Source: Roseateles amylovorans (GTDB lineage Bacteria > Pseudomonadota > Gammaproteobacteria > Burkholderiales > Burkholderiaceae_C). From it: DNA of 64,000 nt. The notes under the pieces are model-generated. The model was given only the letters and a program-made list of their open reading frames with translations. It searched no databases and was not told where the DNA came from. The position numbers were made by a program, and so were the translations under genes. Of the stretch, positions 49,301 to 56,536 are shown in pieces. The DNA lies in the NCBI RefSeq assembly GCF_025398155.2, contig NZ_CP104562.2, positions 1,922,001-1,986,000 of the forward strand, in the 5' to 3' direction. The stretch's first letter is position 1; each line of letters begins with the position of its first letter.

Positions 49301-50596
49301 ATGAGCACCAAGACGACTGCTTTGCCTCTGACGCGCCGGGCCCTGCTGGGCGGCGCAGCCGCCGGTCTCGCATTGCCGGCCTGGTCGCAGTTCCGTGTGG
49401 AGATCGCCGGTGTCGGCGCCACACGCCTGCCGATCTCGATCAGCGACTTCCGGGATGAGCCGGCCACCGGCCAGCCGCTGGCGGCCATCATCCGCGCCGA
49501 CCTGGAGCGCAGCGGGCAATTCAGCCTGGTGCCCGGCCAGTCCGGCCTGTCGGAAACCTCCACACCGGCCTTCGCCGAATGGCGCTCCCGCGCTGCGGAT
49601 GCGCTGGTGGCGGGCTCGGCCACCCGGCTGGCCGATGGTCGGTTCGATGTGCGCTACCGGCTGTGGGATGTGGTGAAGGGGCAGGACATCGGCAGCGAAA
49701 GCCTGCCGGTCGTCGCCGCCGACCTGCGTCTGGCGGCCCACAAGATCGCGGATGCGATCTATCAGAAGCTCACCGGCGACCGCGGTGTCTTCGCCACCCG
49801 CCTGGTCTATGTGAACAAGGCCGGCCCGCGCTACAGCCTGCGGGTGTCCGATGCGGACGGTGAAGGCGAGCAGACCGTGCTGGCCAGCCCGGAGCCGATC
49901 ATCTCGCCCGCCTGGTCGCCCGATGGCAACGAACTGGCGTATGTCTCCTTCGAAACCCGCAAGGCGGTGGTCTGGATCCAGGATCTGCGCACCGGCAAGC
50001 GTCGCAAGGTGGCGGACTTCCGTGGCAGCAACAGCGCCCCGGCGTTCTCGCCCAACGGCCAGCAACTGGCGGTCACTCTGTCGCGCGACGGCGGCTCCCA
50101 GCTGTTCATGATGAACCGTGACGGCAGCGGCGTGCGGCGCCTGACCCAGAGCTCGGCGATCGACACCGAGCCGGTGTTCGCGCCGGACGGTGCGTCGCTC
50201 TACTTCGTCAGCGACCGCGGCGGTGCGCCGCAGATCTACAAGATGCCGGTGGCTGGCGGCGGTGCGGAGCGCATCACCTTCAGCGGCAACTACAACATCA
50301 GCCCTTCGATCAGTCCGGATGGCCGCACCATGGCCTACATCACCCGGGTCGGCGGCGGCAGCTTCAAGCTGTGCGTGATGGACCTGGGCAGCGGCCAGGT
50401 GCAGCAAGTCACCGACACCAATGACGACGAGAGCCCGAGCTTCGCGCCCAACGGCAAGCTGATCGTCTTCGCTACCCGCTCCGGTGGTCGCGACGTGTTG
50501 ATGACCAGCACCCTGGACGGCAAGGTCAAGGCCAAGCTGGCCACCCCGACCGTGGCTGACATCCGCGAACCCGCATGGGGCCCGTTCAGTCAATAA
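49301..50596 (+). CDS. tolB: Tol-Pal system protein TolB
   Basis: A 431-residue periplasmic beta-propeller that links Pal to the Tol complex for outer-membrane constriction at division. N-terminal domain ISDFRDEPATGQPLAAIIRA; propeller blades recognised by SPAWSPDGNELAYVS, SNSAPAFSPNGQQLAVTLS, TEPVFAPDGASLYFVSDRGG, SPSISPDGRTMAYI and ESPSFAPNGKLIVFAT. The signal peptide carries a twin-Arg (LTRRALLGGAAAGLALPAWS), unlike the Sec signal of E. coli TolB. pal and cpoB follow, but tolQ, tolR and tolA are not upstream; rng is. Confidence 0.96.
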   Translation: MSTKTTALPLTRRALLGGAAAGLALPAWSQFRVEIAGVGATRLPISISDFRDEPATGQPLAAIIRADLERSGQFSLVPGQSGLSETSTPAFAEWRSRAADALVAGSATRLADGRFDVRYRLWDVVKGQDIGSESLPVVAADLRLAAHKIADAIYQKLTGDRGVFATRLVYVNKAGPRYSLRVSDADGEGEQTVLASPEPIISPAWSPDGNELAYVSFETRKAVVWIQDLRTGKRRKVADFRGSNSAPAFSPNGQQLAVTLSRDGGSQLFMMNRDGSGVRRLTQSSAIDTEPVFAPDGASLYFVSDRGGAPQIYKMPVAGGGAERITFSGNYNISPSISPDGRTMAYITRVGGGSFKLCVMDLGSGQVQQVTDTNDDESPSFAPNGKLIVFATRSGGRDVLMTSTLDGKVKAKLATPTVADIREPAWGPFSQ

Positions 50597-50824
50597 TCCC
50601 TCCCGGCCGTCCGACCCTGCCTCCAGGCACGCGGTTTGCTCACCTTGCCGTCGCGTCCGGCTTCGCCCTGTGCGAGCCGCGTACGCGATCAAGAGGGTTG
50701 AGTGCTGAAGGCGATGTTTGCCTATCGCGGTCGTGCTGGCGATTGCTACACAATCCTCGTTTTCTTCCTCCCCGGCGAACAGCCGTAACTCCGCCTGCCC
50801 TTTGATCGATAGGAGCGTATGCAA

Positions 50825-51355
50825 ATGAAACTCGAAAAACTGATGCTGAGTCTGGTGGCCGTGGCGGCCCTGGCGGCTTGCAGCTCGACCAAGCTGGATG
50901 AGCCGGCGCCGGTGGAAACCAAGCCGGCCACCCCGGTCGTGCAACCGCAGCAACCCCAGACCAACACCACCGGCGAGCGTCCGGTCACGACCGTGGACCT
51001 GGGCGCCCAGTACGACGCTGCCGTGTCCAACCAGCGCGTGGTGTACTTCGACTTCGACAGCTTCGTGGTCAAGGACGACTACCGCAGCCTGATCGAAAAC
51101 CACTCGAAGCGTCTGAACAACAAGAAGTCGCTGGTGCTGAGCCTGGAAGGTCACACCGACGAGCGCGGTGGCCGTGAGTACAACCTGGCCCTGGGCCAAA
51201 AGCGTGCGGAAGCCGTGGCCAAGTCGCTGACCCTGCTGGGCGTGGCGACCAACCAGGTCGAGCCGGTGAGCTTCGGCAAGGAGCGTCCGGCTGACAATGG
51301 CCACAACGAAGACGCATGGGCGAAGAACCGCCGCGTCGAACTGCGGGACAAGTGA
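50825..51355 (+). CDS. pal: Peptidoglycan-associated lipoprotein
   Basis: A 176-residue outer-membrane lipoprotein. The signal peptide ends in the lipobox LAAC, followed by a Pro/Gln-rich linker and an OmpA-like peptidoglycan-binding domain (VYFDFDSFVVKDDY, LEGHTDERGGREYN, LGQKRAEAV, GKERPADNGHNEDAWAKNRR). AGGAG at 50811-50815 is 9 nt from ATG 50825 but only 3 nt from ATG 50819, so the former is chosen. It works with TolB; cpoB follows after 1 nt. The 228-bp spacer before it should hold its own promoter. Confidence 0.96.
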   Translation: MKLEKLMLSLVAVAALAACSSTKLDEPAPVETKPATPVVQPQQPQTNTTGERPVTTVDLGAQYDAAVSNQRVVYFDFDSFVVKDDYRSLIENHSKRLNNKKSLVLSLEGHTDERGGREYNLALGQKRAEAVAKSLTLLGVATNQVEPVSFGKERPADNGHNEDAWAKNRRVELRDK

Positions 51356-51356
51356 G

Positions 51357-52139
51357 ATGAGCATGCTGCGCTTCCCCCGACTGTCCGCACTGGCCCTGGC
51401 CTCGGTGCTCGCGATGGGCATGAGCTCGCCCGCGCGCGCCGCGTTGTTCGAGGATGACGAGGCCCGCAAGGCCATCCTGGACCTGCGTGCGAAACAAACC
51501 CAGAACGAGGAAGCGCAGCGTGCGCGCATCGAGCAGCTGCAGAGCCAGCTCGCCACCGCACAGCGTGGCCTGCTGGATCTGTCCGGCCAGATCGAGGCGC
51601 TTCGCAGTGAAATCGCCAAACTGCGCGGCCAGAACGAGCAGCTCGCCCGTGACCTGTCGGAAACCCAGCGCAAGGTGTCGGACCAGTCCGCCACGCTGGA
51701 CTCGCGACTGCGTCCGCTGGAGCCGCAGAAGGTCGCGCTGGATGGCAAGGAATTCCAGGTCGATCCGGAAGAGAAGCGGCAGTTCGATGCCGCGATGGGC
51801 TTGATCCGCAACGGCGACTTCAATGAAGCCGTCTCGGCCTACACCGCCTTCCTGCAACGCTTCCCCGCCAGCGGTTATGCCGATTCGGTCCGCTTCTGGC
51901 TGGGCAATGCGCAGTATGGCAAGCGGGACTACAAGGCTGCGATCGCGACCTTCAAAGGCTTCGTGGCGTCCAATCCCGAGCATCCTCGGGCGGCGGAAAG
52001 CCTGCTGGCGATCGCCAACTGCCAGATCGAGCTGAAGGACACCAAGACCGCCCGGCGCACGCTGGACGATCTGATCAAGGCGTATCCGAACAGTGAAGCG
52101 GCCAAGGCCGCCAAGGAGCGCGCAGCCACGCTGCGTTGA
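51357..52139 (+). CDS. cpoB: Cell division coordinator CpoB (YbgF)
   Basis: A 260-residue periplasmic protein: signal peptide (ending SSPARAALF), N-terminal coiled coil for trimerisation (about 40-115, QLQSQLATAQRGLLDLSGQI), and C-terminal TPR repeats (FDAAMGLIRNGDFNEAVSAY and onward) ending ERAATLR. It coordinates peptidoglycan synthesis with Tol-Pal constriction. Its ATG starts 2 nt after the pal stop (TGAGATG), so it is the third gene of tolB-pal-cpoB. Confidence 0.95.
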   Translation: MSMLRFPRLSALALASVLAMGMSSPARAALFEDDEARKAILDLRAKQTQNEEAQRARIEQLQSQLATAQRGLLDLSGQIEALRSEIAKLRGQNEQLARDLSETQRKVSDQSATLDSRLRPLEPQKVALDGKEFQVDPEEKRQFDAAMGLIRNGDFNEAVSAYTAFLQRFPASGYADSVRFWLGNAQYGKRDYKAAIATFKGFVASNPEHPRAAESLLAIANCQIELKDTKTARRTLDDLIKAYPNSEAAKAAKERAATLR

Positions 52140-52209
52140 GCTCCGCGAGGACGGCGAGGTCCCGGGTCAAACACCGGATCTCGCTGCTGATGCTGTAGCG
52201 TCGATGTTC

Positions 52210-52237
52210 AAGCCCCGCGGGTGGATCGCGGGGCTTT
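52210..52237 (+). terminator. Hairpin terminator after cpoB
   Basis: AAGCCCCGC (52210-52218) pairs with GCGGGGCTT (52228-52236) around a 9-nt loop and is followed by TTTGTCGCTTTT. It lies 70 nt after the cpoB stop and just before tcdA. Confidence 0.7.
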
Positions 52238-52247
52238 GTCGCTTTTG

Positions 52248-53042
52248 ATGACCATGATGGACGACACCCTTCAGGCCGATGCCGAACGACGTTTCGGCGG
52301 ACTGCGCCGACTTCACGGCGAGCGCGACTATGCGCGGTTGCGCGCCGGACGCTTCGCGGTGGTGGGGCTGGGTGGTGTCGGATCCTGGGTGGTCGAAGCC
52401 CTGGCGCGCATGGGCGTGGCGCGGCTGGTGCTGATCGACCTGGATCATGTGGCGGAGTCCAACATCAACCGTCAGGTCCAGGCGCTTGGCAGCACCGTGG
52501 GCATGGCCAAGGCCGAGGCATTGAAGCAGCGGGTGCTGGACATCCACCCCGGCTGCGAGGTGGTCACCATCGAAGAGTTCGTGGATGACAAGAACTGGCC
52601 CTCGCTGCTGGGCGACGTGGAAGTCGACGGCATCGTTGACGCGTGTGACCAGGTGCGGGCGAAGGCGCAGATCGCCGCCTGGGCGCGGTCGTTGATGTTG
52701 CCGCAGGTGTGCGTGGGCGCGGCCGGCGCCAAGCACAAGCCGCAGTTGGTGGAAGTGCTGGACCTGTCGGCCACCACCCATGACCCATTGCTGGCCAGTC
52801 TGCGGCAGCGCCTGCGCAAGGAACACGGCGCACCGCGGCAGGGCTCGATGGCGGTGAGCTGCGTGTTCTCCCGCGAGCCGGTGGGGCGTCCGCCCGAGTC
52901 CTGCGACCTGGATGGCAGCCTGAATTGCCATGGGTATGGCTCGAGCGTGGCGGTCACCGCCGGCTTCGGCATGGTGGCTGCTGCGGAACTGATTGCACAA
53001 TATCTGAAGGTGCTTGCGCACAAGCAAAAAACCGTCCTATAA
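52248..53042 (+). CDS. tcdA: tRNA threonylcarbamoyladenosine dehydratase
   Basis: A 264-residue E1-like enzyme that dehydrates t6A37 to cyclic ct6A in ANN-decoding tRNAs such as tRNA-Lys. ATP-binding motif FAVVGLGGVGSWVVEALARMG, then LIDLDHVAESNINRQ, VDACDQVRAKAQIAAW and a C-terminal hydrophobic membrane-anchoring helix (TAGFGMVAAAELIAQYLK). The ATG at 52248 is preferred over GTG 52221, which lies within the terminator hairpin. Three tRNA-Lys genes follow directly, and their apparent promoter overlaps the last codons. Confidence 0.95.
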   Translation: MTMMDDTLQADAERRFGGLRRLHGERDYARLRAGRFAVVGLGGVGSWVVEALARMGVARLVLIDLDHVAESNINRQVQALGSTVGMAKAEALKQRVLDIHPGCEVVTIEEFVDDKNWPSLLGDVEVDGIVDACDQVRAKAQIAAWARSLMLPQVCVGAAGAKHKPQLVEVLDLSATTHDPLLASLRQRLRKEHGAPRQGSMAVSCVFSREPVGRPPESCDLDGSLNCHGYGSSVAVTAGFGMVAAAELIAQYLKVLAHKQKTVL

Positions 53043-53043
53043 T
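53014..53043 (+). promoter_or_regulatory. Sigma-70 promoter for the tRNA-Lys cluster
   Basis: TTGCGC (53014-53019), an 18-bp spacer and a perfect TATAAT (53038-53043), followed by a GC-containing discriminator. It overlaps the 3' end of tcdA and lies about 65 bp before the first mature tRNA, a normal distance for a tRNA leader. Confidence 0.75.
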
Positions 53044-53113
53044 CTGTGGCTCTGCTGAGGGGCAAATACCTCAAAGAGATACAAGCAGATCAGTTGATGA
53101 TCACAGGGCTTGG

Positions 53114-53189
53114 GGGTTGTTAGCTCAGTCGGTAGAGCAGCGGACTTTTAATCCGTTGGTCGCAGGTTCGAATCCTGCACAACCCACCA
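53114..53189 (+). tRNA. tRNA-Lys (anticodon TTT)
   Basis: A 76-nt cloverleaf: acceptor GGGTTGT/ACAACCC, D arm GCTC/GAGC, anticodon loop C-T-TTT-A-A with anticodon at 53147-53149, T arm GCAGG/CCTGC with TTCGAAT, and an encoded CCA. A37 follows the anticodon, as needed for t6A/ct6A. Confidence 0.98.
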
Positions 53190-53287
53190 CTGACTTGGCA
53201 TTGATCATTCACATCATTGATGTTGAATGGTTGGTGATTGAGTTTGTGAGGGTCGACTGGATGTTTGTTTGATTGAATGATTCACGG

Positions 53288-53363
53288 GGGCTCTTAGCTC
53301 AGTTGGTAGAGCAGCGGACTCTTAATCCGTTGGTCGAGTGTTCGAGTCACTCAGGGCCCACCA
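53288..53363 (+). tRNA. tRNA-Lys (anticodon CTT), copy 1
   Basis: A 76-nt cloverleaf with acceptor GGGCTCT/AGGGCCC (one G-U pair), anticodon CTT at 53321-53323, T loop TTCGAGT and an encoded CCA. 98 nt after the first tRNA. Confidence 0.98.
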
Positions 53364-53512
53364 ACCTTTCTTTCCGCGGCATCGGAAAGATCGTAGAAAG
53401 ATCAAAAGATCTTGGGCGGCGGCGAATCACTTCGGTGGCAAGCCATTTGGCGTCTGATGCAATGAAGCTTTGAAAAGCTTCGCGACAGTGTCTCGGCACT
53501 GTGAATGAATAC

Positions 53513-53588
53513 GGGCTCTTAGCTCAGTTGGTAGAGCAGCGGACTCTTAATCCGTTGGTCGAGTGTTCGAGTCACTCAGGGCCCACCA
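53513..53588 (+). tRNA. tRNA-Lys (anticodon CTT), copy 2
   Basis: Identical in sequence to the copy at 53288-53363, including the CCA; anticodon at 53546-53548. The 149-bp spacer between the two copies is unrelated to the first spacer. A recent duplication or gene conversion is likely. Confidence 0.98.
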
Positions 53589-53630
53589 ACTTTGGATCAT
53601 GCGACTTGGGTCGCAGTGAATCCGGCAGAC

Positions 53631-53659
53631 AAGGCCGCAGCGAACGCTGCGGCCTTTTT
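53631..53659 (+). terminator. Terminator of the tRNA-Lys cluster
   Basis: AAGGCCGCAGCG (53631-53642) and CGCTGCGGCCTT (53645-53656) form a perfect 12-bp stem with an AA turn, followed by a T run. It is the strongest intrinsic terminator in the window and closes the tRNA operon. Confidence 0.92.
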
Positions 53660-53765
53660 GCTTTTGCGCCCAGCCTGTGCCCTCAGCTTGTCCACTCAGC
53701 ATGAGGGCACGCTTGCGGGTCGGGCGTTCAACAGCGCCTTGTTGTCGATCGTCGTGAGACGGGCG

Positions 53766-54752
53766 TCAGCGGAGAGGTGAGTCCAGCCTCGTGATGTCGC
53801 AAAGCAATTCGGTGGCGACGATGCTCTGTGCCATCGGCGCAGTGCGCTGGAGTTGCCGCGTCAGCCTGGCCCGGTCGGTGCCTCGCAGCTTGACCATGGC
53901 GGTGTCTCCTCGCTCGGCCCAGCCGAGCAGGGCGAGCAGAAGCCGCGAACGTCGCCAGCCGCTGTGATTGAGCAGGAAATAGGCAGAGTCTTCCGCGGGC
54001 AGCAAGGTCATGTCGAAGGGCCCGTCTCGGAGCAGTACCACGCGTGCCGCCGCGTGCATGACCAGATAGATTGGGTTGTCGAGGTGCTCCAGGATGAGGG
54101 CTTGATGCGGCCCCAGTCCGGCCAGATAGACGACTTCGCCCAGGCGCATGGCATGCGACAACTCTGCCTTCCAGGCCAGTACGAAGGGATCTCCCGGTGG
54201 CGCGGCGAAGCACCAGTTCTCCAGGAACGGCAGTCCGCCCTTGAGGCGCGGTGCCGAGCGCTGCAGGTGAAAGCCTGCGAATCCACCATGATGCCGGTCC
54301 ACCAGCGCCGGCAGCCAGTCAGGTGGACGCGTCAGGAGGATGCTGGCATCCATCCATATCCCGCCATGCTGCCCCACCAGCGCGACGCGCAGCCAGTCGG
54401 ACTGCCGATAGGGCGGCCATCGATCGAAGCCCTCAGGCAGTTGCTCTTCGGGAATGAAACGCGTCAGCGTGTCTCGACTCAATAAGTGAATCACATGATC
54501 TGGTGCGTGCCGCTGCCAACTGCGGAAGCAGCCTCGCACGATGGGCGGCAACTCAGTGTCGTGCCAGTAGCTCCAGATGATGGCTGGCACGCGGGTCGTG
54601 GGTGCGGTGGGAGCGACGACGTCGCTGGTCGGGTGTCGGCGGGTGTGGATGATCGGGTGCGTCGTGGGACGCGCTCGGAGCAACAGGTGCCGAATCCAGT
54701 CGCGGAATGGGCGCATCAGCCAGAGCTGGAAGTGGATGATCGACGTTCGCAT
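53766..54752 (-). CDS. Capsular polysaccharide synthesis-type glycosyltransferase
   Basis: A 328-residue protein matching the Caps_synth/GT32-like pattern: PAIIWSYWHDTELPPIVRGC near residue 57, RQSDWLRVALVGQHGGIWMD with the catalytic-type D-x-[SD] (WMDASILLT), then FLENWCFAAPPGDPFVLAWK. No signal peptide; it probably transfers a sugar on a cytoplasmic substrate for surface polysaccharide or glycan. It stands alone between the tRNA operon and apbC, with no capsule genes nearby, so its pathway is open. The start at 54752 has no clear Shine-Dalgarno. Confidence 0.82.
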   Translation of the reverse strand: MRTSIIHFQLWLMRPFRDWIRHLLLRARPTTHPIIHTRRHPTSDVVAPTAPTTRVPAIIWSYWHDTELPPIVRGCFRSWQRHAPDHVIHLLSRDTLTRFIPEEQLPEGFDRWPPYRQSDWLRVALVGQHGGIWMDASILLTRPPDWLPALVDRHHGGFAGFHLQRSAPRLKGGLPFLENWCFAAPPGDPFVLAWKAELSHAMRLGEVVYLAGLGPHQALILEHLDNPIYLVMHAAARVVLLRDGPFDMTLLPAEDSAYFLLNHSGWRRSRLLLALLGWAERGDTAMVKLRGTDRARLTRQLQRTAPMAQSIVATELLCDITRLDSPLR

Positions 54753-55032
54753 GCCCGGCAGTATTCGGGCCGGTCCATGAGGACGCCATGGCTTGCAAGG
54801 GTGAAGCGCTCTGGGTGGCCCATCTCAATGAGTGAGGTGGATCAGTCATTGCCGCCATTGCCGCCATTGCCTTCGGGATGGCCGATCCTGCAGTGGCGCC
54901 CCAATGGCTGCGGCAGAGCGTGGTTGTCGCCTCCGTGTGGCAGGGGATTGGGTCGCTGGGCTAGACTGCCGTCCACTGCGATCGCACGCCGACCGCTCCG
55001 ATTTCTTTGCCGCCCGCAAGGCGCTCCGTTCC

Positions 55033-56127
55033 ATGTCCCAGATCCAAGAAGCCACGCTGCTGCAGGCCCTGCAGCAGGTTGTCGACATCAACACCGGCCG
55101 CGACCTCGTCTCGACGAAGCAGTTGCGCAACCTGCGTGTGCAGGGCGATTCGGTGAGCTTCGATGTGGAGCTGGGCTATCCCGCCGCCAGCCAGATCGAT
55201 GGCTTGCGCGCGGCCCTGGTGACCGCGGCCCGCACGGTAACTGGCGTGGGCAATGTCAGCGTCAGCATCACCAGCAAGATCGTCGCCCATGCGGTGCAGC
55301 GCGGTGTGCAACTGTTGCCCGGCGTGAAGAACATCGTGGCGGTGGCGTCCGGCAAGGGCGGCGTGGGCAAGAGCACCACCGCGGCGAACCTGGCGCTCGC
55401 CCTGGCGGCCGAGGGTGCGCAGGTGGGCTTGCTGGATGCGGACATCTACGGCCCCAGCCTGCCGCTGATGCTGGGCATCCAGGGTCGGCCCGAGAGCACC
55501 GATGGCCAGACGATGGAACCGCTGGTCTCGCACGGTCTGCAACTGATGTCGATTGGCTTCCTGGTCGAGGATGACCAGGCCATGGTGTGGCGCGGCCCGA
55601 TGGCCACCCAGGCCCTCGAGCAACTGCTGCGCCAGACGCGCTGGAAGGACCTCGACTATCTGGTCATCGACATGCCGCCCGGCACCGGCGACATCCAGTT
55701 GACCCTGTCGCAGCGGGTGCCCGTCAGCGGCGCGGTGATCGTCACGACGCCGCAGGACATCGCCCTGATCGATGCGAAGAAGGGCCTGAAGATGTTCGAG
55801 AAGGTGGGCGTGCCGATCCTGGGCGTGGTCGAGAACATGGCCATCCACATCTGCAGCCAGTGCGGCCATGCCGAGCACATCTTCGGCAGCGGCGGCGGTC
55901 AGCGCATGGCGGATCAATACGGGCAGGAGATGCTCGGTTCGCTGCCCTTGGCGCTCTCGATCCGGGAGCAGGCCGACAGCGGTCGCCCCACGGTCGTTGC
56001 CGATCCGGACGGACCGCACGCCCAGGCCTACAAGGCCATCGCGCGCAAGATCGCGGTGAAGCTCGCCGGTCAGGCGAAGGACTATTCGTCCAAGTTCCCG
56101 ACCATCACCATCTCCAAGACCACCTGA
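55033..56127 (+). CDS. apbC: Iron-sulfur cluster carrier ApbC/Mrp
   Basis: A 364-residue P-loop NTPase that carries and delivers Fe-S clusters. An N-terminal DUF59/MIP18-like domain (LRNLRVQGDSVSFDVELGYP) precedes the ATPase with the deviant Walker A ASGKGGVGKSTTAANLAL, LLDADIYGPSLPLML and VIDMPPGTGDIQL. The C-terminal metal-binding pair is in IHICSQCGHAEHIFG. ATG 55033 fits the family. The many-cluster formate dehydrogenase encoded next is a plausible client, but the genes need not be functionally linked. Confidence 0.95.
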   Translation: MSQIQEATLLQALQQVVDINTGRDLVSTKQLRNLRVQGDSVSFDVELGYPAASQIDGLRAALVTAARTVTGVGNVSVSITSKIVAHAVQRGVQLLPGVKNIVAVASGKGGVGKSTTAANLALALAAEGAQVGLLDADIYGPSLPLMLGIQGRPESTDGQTMEPLVSHGLQLMSIGFLVEDDQAMVWRGPMATQALEQLLRQTRWKDLDYLVIDMPPGTGDIQLTLSQRVPVSGAVIVTTPQDIALIDAKKGLKMFEKVGVPILGVVENMAIHICSQCGHAEHIFGSGGGQRMADQYGQEMLGSLPLALSIREQADSGRPTVVADPDGPHAQAYKAIARKIAVKLAGQAKDYSSKFPTITISKTT

Positions 56128-56536
56128 TCATCCGGCCCCCCCTGAGTCGGTGGGGTGGGACGATGGGCCGCGTGATCCCCAGCGCGTCAGAGGCGGGTCA
56201 TCATTGGGATTCGCGTCGGTTCCGGGTCTCGCGGCCCGACGCCGATCGCGGGTGCCGATGGTGCGCCTCGGGTGGCGCTGTCATGTGCGCATGCCCGACG
56301 GTGAAGTGCAAAACGCGGTGCGTCAAGGTTGAAGCAAAAGTCGCTGCACTGCACAACGGCTGTCAGGTGTGAAGTACTGTGCGTCCTGTGGTCCGGGCTC
56401 GCCTTTCGAGGTCTCCGTTCATTGGACAAAGCACGGGCTTTATGACGAAATAGCGGGGCGGGCCGCGTGCCGGCCGCGAATTACCCTGGGCGACACACGA
56501 TCACGACGTCGGCCCCGGGCAGGAGGCACAGCCAAC
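56128..56536. other. Leader and promoter interval of the fdn-sel genes
   Basis: About 409 bp without a convincing gene. It must hold the promoter of the formate dehydrogenase operon. I found no acceptable FNR box or sigma-54 element by eye. The Shine-Dalgarno AGGAGG at 56521-56526 sets the fdnG start. Confidence 0.6.

Noticed and set aside
53114..53588. tRNA genes as an integration site for a mobile island
   Set aside because: No integrase, no partial tRNA copy at a distance, and flanking genes are ordinary.
56277..56300. A possible sigma-54 promoter (TGGCGC...TGTGC) before fdnG
   Set aside because: The GG and GC pairs are 11 nt apart instead of 10 and both boxes are imperfect.
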